Below, in pieces: positions 49,375 to 58,585 of a DNA stretch of 64,000 bases. Positions within the stretch are counted from its first letter, which is position 1; each line of letters opens with the position of its first letter. Source of the DNA: Lutibacter flavus (lineage in GTDB: Bacteria; Bacteroidota; Bacteroidia; Flavobacteriales; Flavobacteriaceae); the NCBI RefSeq assembly GCF_900188355.1, contig NZ_FZNX01000003.1, positions 379,501-443,500 of the forward strand, written 5' to 3'. A model generated the notes under the pieces. That model had not been told where the DNA came from, searched no databases, and worked only from the letters and a program-made list of their open reading frames with translations. The position numbers and the translations under genes are program-made.

Positions 49375-51579
49375 TTAATTTTTAGGATGTACAATTGTCA
49401 TTTCATCAATCAGGTTTTTTGCTCCAGCATATTTATCAATTATAAATAATACATATCTAATATCTACTGAAATACTTCTAACAATATCAGCATCAAAATA
49501 CAAATCACTCATAGTTCCTTCCCAAGTTGTATCAAAAGCTAATCCAATCATATTTCCATTTGCATCAAGTATTGGGCTTCCAGAGTTCCCACCAGTCATA
49601 TGATTTGTTGTCAAAATATTTACTGGCATTTTTCCATTTTCACCATATTGTCCATAATCTTTAGCATCATATAAATCACGTAATTTTTGAGGAACATCAA
49701 ACTCATAATCTCCAGGCACATATTTTTCCATCACACCTTTTAAAGTAGTTCCAGTTGTATAAGCTACGCCATCTTTTGGCTCATACCCTTTTACCATTCC
49801 ATAATTTACTCTTAAAGTACTATTTGCATCTGGAAAGAAACGTTCATTCGGAAAAACCTCCATTAAAGCCTTCATATATTTTTTCTGAACTGCTTCCAAC
49901 TCCAGATTTACTTGTTGAAATTTTGGTTCAATTTTATTATAAAATGCTCCGTGTAATTCTTTACCAAATTGATATGCCTTATCTTCATTTAATCTTTTAA
50001 TTACTTCTTCAGCAGAACCTGATAATAATTCGGTTGCACCTTCTAATGTTGTTAACTTAGAATTTAAATAAATATCATTAGTTAAAGATGTAAAATCAAC
50101 ATTTGCCATATTTGAAGGCAAATATTCTTTAGGAGATTTGTCAGCATATAACTTTACCAATTTTTCAAAAACTGGTTTATCAACCATAGCGCTATAATTT
50201 TTAAACTTTCCTTCATAACCGTTTAAAACAGCTTCTCTTCTATTTTCAAAGGCATCAACTCCACCTCTTAAAAAAGCCTGTTCTAATTGGTATGCACTAA
50301 ATGTAATATTTAACAATTCAACATTTCTATAGGCAACTTCAATCCAATAATCACGTGCTAAAGAAACACTTTCAATTTCTTTATACAATCTCTCAAAATC
50401 AGATAACAAGGTTTTATATCCAACTAAATCTTTTTCTTCAACAATTTTAGAAAACTCAGCTTCTAATTCACGCTTTTTCTCAATTGCATTTGTTTGATTT
50501 ATCCCCTGGCTTTCTCCAATCCATTTTTTCCAATAATTAGCTATTGAAGCAAACTTAGAAGCGTATTTTATTTTTATTGCATCATCCTTACGCATATAAG
50601 AATCAACAATTTTTAATGCATTGTCTCTTATTTCTATTTTAGCTGGGTTTAGAACATTTGCAATTTGGTTTACACCAACTGCTGGTAAATATTCATTTGT
50701 TCTTCCAGGAAATCCAAATACTAACGTAAAATCATTTTCTTCAACACCATCTAAAGATATTGGTAAATAATGATTTGGTTTATAAGGTTTATTGTCTTTT
50801 GAAAATGCCGCCGGACGGTTATTTGCATCAGCATAAATTCTAAACATAGAAAAATCTCCGGTATGGCGCGGCCACATCCAATTGTCTGTATCTGCTCCAA
50901 ATTTCCCAATAGATGTTGGAGGTGCTCCAACCAAACGTACATCTGTAAATTTTTCAGTTACAAATAATAAATACTGATTTCCTTTAAAAAAGGATCTAAC
51001 ATAAGACTCTTGCCAAGCTTCCTTTGCAACCTCTTTATTTACTTTTAAAATATTTTGGTTAATTAATTTCATTTTTGAAGCTTCGTCCATATCATCATTA
51101 ACACCTTCAAAAACTTGAACTGTTACATCGTCAATTCTTTTAATAAAAGTTGCACTTAAGCTTTCATTTGGTAATTCTTCTTCATAACTCATAGCCCAAA
51201 AACCATCTTTTAAATAATCGTGATCAACAGACGAATGAGATTGAATTACACCATAACCACAATGATGGTTAGTTAACAACAATCCGTTTGGAGAAATTAC
51301 TTCAGAAGTACAACCACCACCAAAGTGAGCAATTGCATCTTTTAAACTTGAATTATTTACATCATAAATATCATTTACAGACATTTTCATACCCAACTGA
51401 GCCATTTCATCGGCATTCATTCCTTCCAATAATGAAGGAACCCACATTCCTCCTTGAATATCTCTAGTATCCTGTACTGTTGGTATTTCTGCTTTTTTAA
51501 CTACTGTTGTTGTTTCCTGAACTGTTTTACAGGAAGCTACTAATAATGCTACTATTAAATAGAGTTTTATATACTTCAT
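49375..51579 (-). CDS. S46 family dipeptidyl peptidase lipoprotein, copy 2
   Basis: 734 residues; lipobox VASC (Cys17), so surface- or periplasm-facing. S46 (DPP7/DPP11) features: N-terminal Ser-protease half with GLLLTNHHCGYG (His105/106), and the C-terminal half with GGNSGSPILDANG, nucleophile Ser668. Between lies a helical insert (about 330-560) typical of the family. Removes dipeptides from peptide N-termini. Twelve bp downstream of a close paralogue; the regions differ in the substrate-facing block after the Ser (here FDTTWEGTMSDLYFDADIV, in copy 1 FDRVWEGTMSDMNYDPDIC). Confidence 0.92.
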   Translation of the reverse strand: MKYIKLYLIVALLVASCKTVQETTTVVKKAEIPTVQDTRDIQGGMWVPSLLEGMNADEMAQLGMKMSVNDIYDVNNSSLKDAIAHFGGGCTSEVISPNGLLLTNHHCGYGVIQSHSSVDHDYLKDGFWAMSYEEELPNESLSATFIKRIDDVTVQVFEGVNDDMDEASKMKLINQNILKVNKEVAKEAWQESYVRSFFKGNQYLLFVTEKFTDVRLVGAPPTSIGKFGADTDNWMWPRHTGDFSMFRIYADANNRPAAFSKDNKPYKPNHYLPISLDGVEENDFTLVFGFPGRTNEYLPAVGVNQIANVLNPAKIEIRDNALKIVDSYMRKDDAIKIKYASKFASIANYWKKWIGESQGINQTNAIEKKRELEAEFSKIVEEKDLVGYKTLLSDFERLYKEIESVSLARDYWIEVAYRNVELLNITFSAYQLEQAFLRGGVDAFENRREAVLNGYEGKFKNYSAMVDKPVFEKLVKLYADKSPKEYLPSNMANVDFTSLTNDIYLNSKLTTLEGATELLSGSAEEVIKRLNEDKAYQFGKELHGAFYNKIEPKFQQVNLELEAVQKKYMKALMEVFPNERFFPDANSTLRVNYGMVKGYEPKDGVAYTTGTTLKGVMEKYVPGDYEFDVPQKLRDLYDAKDYGQYGENGKMPVNILTTNHMTGGNSGSPILDANGNMIGLAFDTTWEGTMSDLYFDADIVRSISVDIRYVLFIIDKYAGAKNLIDEMTIVHPKN

Positions 51580-51591
51580 CGTTTTATATTT

Positions 51592-53793
51592 TTACTTTTT
51601 TGGGTGAACTAATGTCATTTCTTCAATTAAATTTTTTGCTCCTGCATATTTATCAACAATAAACAGCACGTAACGGATATCAACCATAATGTTTCTACAA
51701 ATGTCTGGGTCATAATTCATATCACTCATTGTACCTTCCCAAACTCGGTCAAAATTCAATCCTATTAAATTTCCTTGCGCATCTATTGCCGGACTTCCAG
51801 AATTACCTCCTGTTGTATGGTTTGTACCAATAAAGCACACAGGCATTTTTCCATTTTCAGCATATTGTCCGTAATCTTTTGCTTTGTATAAATCTTGTAA
51901 TTTTTGAGGAACATCAAACTCATAATCTCCAGGTACATATTTTTCCATAACACCATCTAAATAAGTGGTAGTGTTATAATAAACTCCATCTCTTGGTTCG
52001 TAACCTCTTACCTGTCCGTAAGTTACACGCAACGTACTATTAGCATCCGGGAAGAATCGTTTGTTTGGAAAAACTTCCATTAAACCTTTCATATATTGTT
52101 TTTGAACAGCAACCAATTCCATATTTAATTGTTGGAATTTAGGTTCAATTTTATTGTAAAAAACAGCATGTAATTCTTTTCCAAATTGATATGCCTTATC
52201 TTCATTTATATTCTTAATAACCTCTTCAGGAGAACCAGTTAGCAATTCCTTTGCTCCTTCTATTGATGTAAGCTTAGAATTTAAATAAATATCATTTGCT
52301 AAGGCTCCAAAATCAACACCAACCATATTTGTTGGCAAATATTCCTTTGGAGATTTCTGTGCGTATAAAGCAACTAATTTTTCAAAAACCGGTTTATCAA
52401 CAACAGCACTATAATTTTTATAAACACCTTCAAATCTACTTAAAGTAGCTTCTTTAGTTTTTTCAAACGCTTCTACACCTCCTCTTAAATAAGCCTGTTC
52501 TAATTGATATGTTCTAAAAGTTATTCCTAACAATTCAACATTTCTATAGGCAACTTCAACCCAATAATCACGCGCTAGTGAAACACTTTCAATTTCTTTG
52601 TATAATTTTTCAAAATCTGACAACAACGTTTTGTAACCGGTTAAGTCTTTTTCTTCAACAATTTTAGAAAATTCAGCTTCTAATTCTCTTTTCTTCTCAA
52701 TTGCATTTGATTTTTCAATTCCCTGATTTTCACCAATCCATTTTTTCCAATAGTTAGCAATAGATGCAAATTTAGATGCATATTTGATTTTAATTGCAGG
52801 ATCTTTACGCATATAAGAATCAACAATTTTTAAAGCATTTTCTCTTATTTCAATTTTTGCAGGATTTAATACATTAACAGTTTGGTCTACTCCAACGGCA
52901 GGTAAATACTCATTTGTTCTTCCTGGAAATCCAAATACCAACGTAAAATCTTTTTCAGCAACACCATCTAGTGATATTGGTAAATAATGATTTGGTTTGT
53001 AAGGCACATTATCTTTTGAATATTTCGCCGGGCGATTATTTGCGTCCGCATAAATTCTAAACATAGAAAAATCTCCGGTGTGGCGAGGCCACATCCAGTT
53101 ATCTGTATCTGCACCAAATTTTCCAATTGATGTAGGTGGAGCACCAACTAAACGAATATCGTTATACTCTTCAGTTACAAATAAAATGTATTGATTTCCA
53201 TTGTAAAATGACTTAATATTGGAATTTTGCCAAGCTTCCTTTTGTGATTCTTTGTTTACTTTTAAAATATTTTGATTGATTAACTTCATTTTAGAAGCTT
53301 CATCCAAATCATCAGAAACTCCTTGAAAAACCAAAGTAGTAACATCATCTATTCTTTTGATAAAAGTTACAGACATACTTGGATTTGCCAATTCATCTTC
53401 ATAACTCATAGCCCAAAAACCATCTTTTAAAAAATTGTGATCTACAGAAGAATGTGACTGAATTGCTCCATAACCACAGTGATGATTTGTTAATAACAAT
53501 CCGTTTGGAGAAATAATTTCTGACGTACAACCTCCATTAAAATGAACAATGGCATCTTTTAAACTTGAGTTGTTTACATCGTAAATGTCTTTGGCAGTCA
53601 TTTTACTACCTAACTGTTGCATTTCTTTTTCATTTACACCTTCTAACAAAGAAGGAATCCACATTCCACCTTGAATTTCTCTGGTATCAACTACTTCGGG
53701 CTCTGCAATTTTTACAGCTTGGGTTGTTTCCTGCACTGTTTTACAAGAAACTATAAATAAGGCTAATAAAAAATAAAGTTTTATATATTTCAT
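51592..53793 (-). CDS. S46 family dipeptidyl peptidase lipoprotein, copy 1
   Basis: 733 residues; lipobox IVSC (Cys17). Same layout as copy 2: LLLTNHHCGYG (His104/105) and TTGGNSGSPAIDAQG with Ser667. Nearly all of the N-terminal half is identical or conserved between copies, including IQGGMWIPSLLEG and GKFGADTDNWMWPRHTGDF. First gene of a two-gene unit with a -7 element upstream. Peptide use from extracellular protein. Confidence 0.93.
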   Translation of the reverse strand: MKYIKLYFLLALFIVSCKTVQETTQAVKIAEPEVVDTREIQGGMWIPSLLEGVNEKEMQQLGSKMTAKDIYDVNNSSLKDAIVHFNGGCTSEIISPNGLLLTNHHCGYGAIQSHSSVDHNFLKDGFWAMSYEDELANPSMSVTFIKRIDDVTTLVFQGVSDDLDEASKMKLINQNILKVNKESQKEAWQNSNIKSFYNGNQYILFVTEEYNDIRLVGAPPTSIGKFGADTDNWMWPRHTGDFSMFRIYADANNRPAKYSKDNVPYKPNHYLPISLDGVAEKDFTLVFGFPGRTNEYLPAVGVDQTVNVLNPAKIEIRENALKIVDSYMRKDPAIKIKYASKFASIANYWKKWIGENQGIEKSNAIEKKRELEAEFSKIVEEKDLTGYKTLLSDFEKLYKEIESVSLARDYWVEVAYRNVELLGITFRTYQLEQAYLRGGVEAFEKTKEATLSRFEGVYKNYSAVVDKPVFEKLVALYAQKSPKEYLPTNMVGVDFGALANDIYLNSKLTSIEGAKELLTGSPEEVIKNINEDKAYQFGKELHAVFYNKIEPKFQQLNMELVAVQKQYMKGLMEVFPNKRFFPDANSTLRVTYGQVRGYEPRDGVYYNTTTYLDGVMEKYVPGDYEFDVPQKLQDLYKAKDYGQYAENGKMPVCFIGTNHTTGGNSGSPAIDAQGNLIGLNFDRVWEGTMSDMNYDPDICRNIMVDIRYVLFIVDKYAGAKNLIEEMTLVHPKK

Positions 53794-53812
53794 TTGGTTA
53801 AATTTTATCTAG

Positions 53813-53820
53813 CAAATATA
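53813..53820 (-). promoter_or_regulatory. -7 element of the S46 peptidase pair
   Basis: TATATTTG on the minus strand, 20 bp before the start of the first peptidase gene. A -33 TTG is not at the expected distance. Confidence 0.45.
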
Positions 53821-53893
53821 AGAAACCAAATATTGATTTTTTACGAATAAACACATAAAAATTGTTAATTTAGCCCAAATTCAAAATAAACGT

Positions 53894-55195
53894 ATGGATA
53901 CTACACCCTTTTTTACACAAGACACAATTGCCTTTGGAATTTTAATGTTAACACTAGGTTTTGTTTTCTACACTTCTTCAAGTGAAAATAAAGGATGGAA
54001 AAAGTTCTATAAATACGTTCCTGCGCTATTAATGGCTTATCTATTGCCAGCCATTTTTACCTCTGCCGGTATAATTGCTCCTGAATGGGAATCAATTAAT
54101 GAAATTGGGGAAGTAACAACACATAGCTCTCAACTTTATTACGTAGCTAGTCGATTTTTACTACCTGCTGCTTTAATTTTAATGACATTGAGTATCGATT
54201 TAAAAGCGGTTTTTAATCTAGGCCCAAAAGCCTTAATTATGTTTTTAACAGGTACCGTTGGAATTATAATTGGTGGTCCAATTGCTATTATGTTAATTTC
54301 AATGGTATCACCAGAAACTGTTGGTGGCGCTGGACCAGATGCTGTTTGGAGAGGTTTAGCCACATTAGCAGGAAGCTGGATTGGTGGCGGTGCAAACCAA
54401 GCCGCAATGTTAGAAATTTATGAATACAATCCAAAGAAATATGGAGGAATGGTTTTAGTTGATATAGTAGTTGCCAATTTGTGGATGGCAATTGTTCTAA
54501 TTGGAATTGGAAAATCTGAAAAAATAGATAAATGGTTAAAATCAGACACTTCTGCAATTGAAGAATTAAAAGAAAAAGTTTCGTCTTATTCATCAAAAAT
54601 TTCAAGAAACCCATCATTATCAGATTTAATTATAATTTTATCAATTGCATTTACAATTGTGGGATTCTCTCATTTTGGTGCCAATGCAATATCAGGGTTT
54701 CTAAAAGATAACTTTGAAGCCGTTAGCGATAAAAGTTCGGCGCTTTCCTCGTTTGGATCTCAATTTTTCTGGATGATAAGTATTGCTACCATTTTAGGAA
54801 TTATTGCATCTTTCACAAAATTAAAAACATATGAAGGTGCAGGTGCCAGCAAAATAGGAAGTGTTTTTATTTATATTTTAGTTGCTACCATAGGGATGAA
54901 AATGGATTTAAGTAAAATTTTAGAAAACCCAGGTCTTATATTAGTAGGTGTTGTTTGGATGACCATTCACGTTATTTTATTGGTTTTGGTTGCAAAACTT
55001 ATTAAAGCACCTTACTTTTTCTTAGCTGTTGGAAGTCAGGCAAATGTAGGTGGTGCTGCATCAGCACCAGTTGTGGCAGCAGCTTTTCATCCATCACTAG
55101 CCACCGTTGGAGTTTTATTAGCTGTTTTTGGCTATGTAGTTGGTACCTATGGAGCTATGCTTACCACTGAATTAATGCGAATAGTTGCACCTTAA
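53894..55195 (+). CDS. DUF819 integral membrane protein
   Basis: 433 residues, about eleven membrane segments. DUF819 signatures: RGLATLAGSWIGGGANQAAM, LVDIVVANLWMAIVLIGIG, and the late FLAVGSQANVGGAASAPVVAAAF plus LAVFGYVVGTYGAMLT (given in parts). Family of unknown function, with transporter-like topology and internal symmetry (SWIGGGANQAA and SQANVGGAASA). Divergent from the S46 peptidases; a role in peptide or amino-acid uptake would be a guess. Confidence 0.87.
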   Translation: MDTTPFFTQDTIAFGILMLTLGFVFYTSSSENKGWKKFYKYVPALLMAYLLPAIFTSAGIIAPEWESINEIGEVTTHSSQLYYVASRFLLPAALILMTLSIDLKAVFNLGPKALIMFLTGTVGIIIGGPIAIMLISMVSPETVGGAGPDAVWRGLATLAGSWIGGGANQAAMLEIYEYNPKKYGGMVLVDIVVANLWMAIVLIGIGKSEKIDKWLKSDTSAIEELKEKVSSYSSKISRNPSLSDLIIILSIAFTIVGFSHFGANAISGFLKDNFEAVSDKSSALSSFGSQFFWMISIATILGIIASFTKLKTYEGAGASKIGSVFIYILVATIGMKMDLSKILENPGLILVGVVWMTIHVILLVLVAKLIKAPYFFLAVGSQANVGGAASAPVVAAAFHPSLATVGVLLAVFGYVVGTYGAMLTTELMRIVAP

Positions 55196-55248
55196 TTTTT
55201 ATATAAATTAAAATAAAAATTAGATATTTGCCCTATAAACTTTATTAA

Positions 55249-55947
55249 ATGAAAAAAATAGTTAGCTGTATTGTTATTATCGCATTTTTAGCGTCTTGTT
55301 CTAAAGAAAAAACAGGAAGTATGGTTGTTAATGGAAACATTGACGGTTTAAAAAAAGGAACTGTTTACCTGCAAAAAATTAAGGATACTTTGTTAATTTC
55401 TGTTGACTCCGTTCAATTAAATGGAAATAGTAATTTTGTGCTTGTAGATGAAATAACTAGTCCTGAAATATATTATATTACGCTTGACAAGAAAGAGAAC
55501 GAAAAAATTGAATTCTTTGGTGAAAACGGAGAAATTACAGTAAATTCTAAATTAGCTAAATTAACAACCTCAGTTAAAATTAGTGGCTCTAAAAATCAAG
55601 AATTATTAGATCAGTATTATAATATGATAAAACAATTTAGAGGGAAAGAGCTAGATTTTATTAAATCTAAATTTGAAGCTCAACGAGATAATAATGACTC
55701 ATTATTATTAAATCTGGAAAAAGAAGAAGCTAATTTAATAAAGCGAAAGTATTATTATTCTACAAATTTTGCAATTCAGAATAACGATAAGGAAGTTGCA
55801 CCTTATATTGCTTTAACAGAATTATACAATGCTAATATTAAATTATTAGACACCATTAATAATAGATTATCAGAAAATATAAAAACATCAAAATATGGTT
55901 TGAAATTGGATAAATTTATTAAAACCATTAAAACTAACGAAGAATAA
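55249..55947 (+). CDS. DUF4369 lipoprotein
   Basis: 232 residues; lipobox LASC (Cys17) then SKEKTG. DUF4369 pattern: a beta-rich part VVNGNIDGLKKGTVYLQKI, LISVDSVQLNGNSNFVLV, then charged helices (LLLNLEKEEANLIKRKYYY). Bacteroidetes lipoproteins with this domain often precede a thioredoxin domain in AhpC/TSA proteins, but none follows here. Function unknown. Its strong terminator separates it from the sigma factor. Confidence 0.8.
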   Translation: MKKIVSCIVIIAFLASCSKEKTGSMVVNGNIDGLKKGTVYLQKIKDTLLISVDSVQLNGNSNFVLVDEITSPEIYYITLDKKENEKIEFFGENGEITVNSKLAKLTTSVKISGSKNQELLDQYYNMIKQFRGKELDFIKSKFEAQRDNNDSLLLNLEKEEANLIKRKYYYSTNFAIQNNDKEVAPYIALTELYNANIKLLDTINNRLSENIKTSKYGLKLDKFIKTIKTNEE

Positions 55948-55965
55948 AATTTAAATAATGATATA

Positions 55966-55995
55966 AAAAAAGCAACTCAATTGAGTTGCTTTTTT
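55966..55995 (+). terminator. Terminator of the DUF4369 gene
   Basis: Perfect palindrome with halves AAAAAGCAACTCAA and TTGAGTTGCTTTTT, followed by a T-rich stretch, 18 bp after the stop. Confidence 0.88.
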
Positions 55996-56062
55996 ATTTT
56001 AACTCTAAAGTTGTAACATTTTAATTTTAAATGCTACATATAATAGAAACTAACTCAAACCT

Positions 56063-56557
56063 GTGAACAAAGAACTTGAACATAAATTTATTTCTGAGTT
56101 TCAAGAACATCAGAAAATAATTCATAAAGTATGTAGGATATATACTAACAATCAAGAATCTCACAATGATTTGTTTCAAGAGATTACAATTCAACTTTGG
56201 AAAGCATATCCAAAGTTTAGAGGCGATTCGAAACTAAGTACATGGATGTATAGAATTGGGTTAAATACCGCAATTACATTGTACAGAAAATCTAAGCGTA
56301 CCATAAAAACGCAAGATTTTGACACTGTTTTACATAGAATTAAATCTACAGATTATGATAATACGGAAGAAGAGCAATTGAATTTAATGTATAAAGCAAT
56401 TCACCAATTATCAGACATCGACAAAGGTTTAATTTTCTTGTATTTAGAAGATAAGAATTATAGAGAAATATCGGAAACATTAGGTATTTCAGAGGTTAAT
56501 GCACGAGTGAAAATGAATAGAATTAAGACTCGCTTAAAAACAATATTAAATCCGTAA
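56063..56557 (+). CDS. ECF-type RNA polymerase sigma factor
   Basis: 164 residues starting with GTG (56063; MNKELEHKF). Sigma region 2: HNDLFQEITIQLWKAYPKF with RGDSKLSTWMYRIGLNTAI; region 4 helix-turn-helix: DKNYREISETLGISEVNARVKMNRIKTRLK. Directs RNA polymerase to special promoters. Three bp upstream of a four-helix membrane protein which may be its regulator; no classical anti-sigma (FecR/RskA) domain is seen. Weak start codon suggests low expression or autoregulation. Confidence 0.9.
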   Translation: MNKELEHKFISEFQEHQKIIHKVCRIYTNNQESHNDLFQEITIQLWKAYPKFRGDSKLSTWMYRIGLNTAITLYRKSKRTIKTQDFDTVLHRIKSTDYDNTEEEQLNLMYKAIHQLSDIDKGLIFLYLEDKNYREISETLGISEVNARVKMNRIKTRLKTILNP

Positions 56558-56560
56558 ACT

Positions 56561-57199
56561 ATGGATGAATTAGAATTATTAAAAAAAGACTGGAAAAAGC
56601 AGGACGCTAATTTTCCAAAACTATCTTATAATGAGATCTATAAAATGATTCATAAAAAATCATCTTCAATTGTGAAGTGGATTTTTATAATATGCATTGC
56701 TGAACTCTTTTTCTGGAGTGCTATAAACTTGTTTGTTCCAGAAAAATATTTAGAAATTTATGAGAAATTTAATCTAAAAACCTTTTTATATATAACTCAA
56801 GGATTACATTATTTTGTTATACTCGTATTTATTTATTTGTTTTATAAAAATTACAAATCAATATCTGTTATTGACAACACCAATTTGTTAATGCAAAAAA
56901 TTATTAAAACTAGAAAAACTGTAAACTACTATGTTTATTACAATATTACATTATATGTTTTATTATCAATTGTAGTAAATATTATTATGTTTTCAAATCC
57001 TGAAACTTTAATTGAAGCTCTAAATCCCGATAATAAAGCAATTGATGATGATAAGTTTTTTAATATTATGCTAATTGCCCAAGTAATTGCTTTATTTGTT
57101 GTTCTTGGACTATTATGGGGTTATTATAGAATAATATATGGGATCCTTTTAAAAAGATTAAATAGAAACTTTAAAGAGCTAGAAACTTTAAATGATTAA
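56561..57199 (+). CDS. Putative membrane partner of the ECF sigma factor
   Basis: 212 residues. Short cytoplasmic N-terminus (MDELELLKKDWKKQDANFPK) followed by four membrane segments (about 40-58, 80-100, 130-148 and 170-190). The N-terminal charged helix resembles the anti-sigma-like start of other Bacteroidetes proteins next to ECF genes, where LLKKDWKKQ is common. Its position 3 bp after the sigma gene supports a regulatory role (inference). No known domain otherwise. Confidence 0.6.
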   Translation: MDELELLKKDWKKQDANFPKLSYNEIYKMIHKKSSSIVKWIFIICIAELFFWSAINLFVPEKYLEIYEKFNLKTFLYITQGLHYFVILVFIYLFYKNYKSISVIDNTNLLMQKIIKTRKTVNYYVYYNITLYVLLSIVVNIIMFSNPETLIEALNPDNKAIDDDKFFNIMLIAQVIALFVVLGLLWGYYRIIYGILLKRLNRNFKELETLND

Positions 57200-57203
57200 A
57201 TAA

Positions 57204-57230
57204 AAAAACCGAAGCTAAGCTTCGGTTTTT
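57204..57230. terminator. Bidirectional terminator between convergent genes
   Basis: AAAAACCGAAGC (57204-57215), loop TAA, GCTTCGGTTTTT (57219-57230). A-rich on the left and T-rich on the right, so usable in both directions for the membrane-protein and AIM24-like genes. Confidence 0.85.
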
Positions 57231-57236
57231 CTATTT

Positions 57237-58037
57237 TTATATTCTGTTATCGCCATCTAAAATATCTCCAATACCACCTAAAATACTTCCTTCTCCTCTA
57301 CGCTTTGTGCCAGTTTGAGGTGCTAAAGCCAACACTCTACCAGCTAACCTACTAAATGGCAAAGATTGTACATACACAGTTCCAGGGCCTTGTAAAGTAG
57401 CAAAAAACAACCCTTCACCTCCAAAAACAGTATTTTTAATTCCTCCAACAAATTCTATATCGTAATTAACTTCTTTAGTAAAACCAACAACACAACCTGT
57501 ATCAACTTTTAAAATTTCTCCTGGCTGCAATACTTTTTTAGACATATTTCCACCAGCATGTACAAATGCCATTCCATCACCTTCCAATTTTTGCATTATA
57601 AAACCTTCACCTCCAAAAAATCCTCTTCCCATTTTTTTTGAAAACTCTATTCCAACAGAAACTCCTTTCGCAGAGCACAAAAAAGCATCTTTTTGGCAAA
57701 CAAACTTACCTCCTAACTCACTTAAATCAATCGGGATAATTTGACCTGGATATGGTGCTGCAAAAGAAACTTTCTTCTTTCCAACTCCAGCATTTGTAAA
57801 AACGGTCATAAACAAACTTTCACCAGTTAACAATCGCTTCCCAGCTGAAAAAAGTTTACCCAAAATCCCTTCATCCTGGTTTGAACCATCTCCAAAAATA
57901 GTGTCCATTGTTATTCCATCGTTCATCATCATAAAACTACCAGATTCTGCAACAACTCCTTCTTGTGGATCCAATTCAATTTCAACATACTGCATTTCTT
58001 CCCCATGTATGTGATAATCGATTTCATGTGCGTTCAT
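57237..58037 (-). CDS. AIM24/TIGR00266 family protein
   Basis: 266 residues. Beta-helix type domain with the family motifs VEIELDPQEGVVAESGSFMMM near 19-39 (in parts), AGVGKKKVSFAAPYPGQIIPI, FVHAGGNMSKKVLQPGEILKVDTGCVVGF, GVKNTVFGGEGLFFATLQGPG, and SLPFSRLAGR at the end. Function of bacterial members unknown; the yeast homologue AIM24 is a mitochondrial membrane-organising protein. Cytoplasmic here. Twelve bp after the DUF4442 gene. Confidence 0.88.
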   Translation of the reverse strand: MNAHEIDYHIHGEEMQYVEIELDPQEGVVAESGSFMMMNDGITMDTIFGDGSNQDEGILGKLFSAGKRLLTGESLFMTVFTNAGVGKKKVSFAAPYPGQIIPIDLSELGGKFVCQKDAFLCSAKGVSVGIEFSKKMGRGFFGGEGFIMQKLEGDGMAFVHAGGNMSKKVLQPGEILKVDTGCVVGFTKEVNYDIEFVGGIKNTVFGGEGLFFATLQGPGTVYVQSLPFSRLAGRVLALAPQTGTKRRGEGSILGGIGDILDGDNRI

Positions 58038-58052
58038 AATAATTGTTTTAAG

Positions 58053-58514
58053 TTATTTTTTTGATTTCAATTTAACACTCCATTCAAATTCATACACTGA
58101 GACCTGCTCACCTTGCTCATTTAAACCAACAGATTTCATTGTTATTGTTTGCCCTTCACCTGTGGAAATAGTTCTTTTCAAAGCTTCATCAATTAAGGCG
58201 CCATCATTACAAGTAAATGTAATTAAACCAGTAGCTTTTTTAGTAAACTTACCATTGTGATTTGTAACTAACATAGATATTGGCTTACCACTTTCTTTGA
58301 TTTTTTTTATAACAATAGCTCCTGTAGAAAGCTCTGATGCCATAGATTGAACCGCAAAATACATTGATTTGAAAGGGTTTTGATTTATCCATCTGTGACG
58401 AACGGTAACGATGGCTTTTGAGGAATCTAAAATTTTTAATTTTACCCCACATAAAAAAGCGGAAGGTAATTTAAACATTAAAAATTTATTCATTTTTTTT
58501 ACGGTAACCTCCAT
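58053..58514 (-). CDS. DUF4442 hotdog-fold protein
   Basis: 153 residues. Hotdog-fold thioesterase-like: FLMFKLPSAFLCGVKLKIL, ATVRHRWINQNPFKSMYFAVQSMA with the N-x-x-x-S-M-Y-F segment usual for DUF4442, and GLITFTCNDGALIDEALKR. No catalytic residue can be fixed. Probably thioester- or acyl-binding. Begins 15 bp before the AIM24-like gene, so both may be co-transcribed. Confidence 0.8.
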   Translation of the reverse strand: MEVTVKKMNKFLMFKLPSAFLCGVKLKILDSSKAIVTVRHRWINQNPFKSMYFAVQSMASELSTGAIVIKKIKESGKPISMLVTNHNGKFTKKATGLITFTCNDGALIDEALKRTISTGEGQTITMKSVGLNEQGEQVSVYEFEWSVKLKSKK

Positions 58515-58585
58515 ATATTTTATTTTGAGGTTAAATTAAAAAAAAGATATAGTTAATTTGTTATTTTGGTAAAATATTTACTTTT

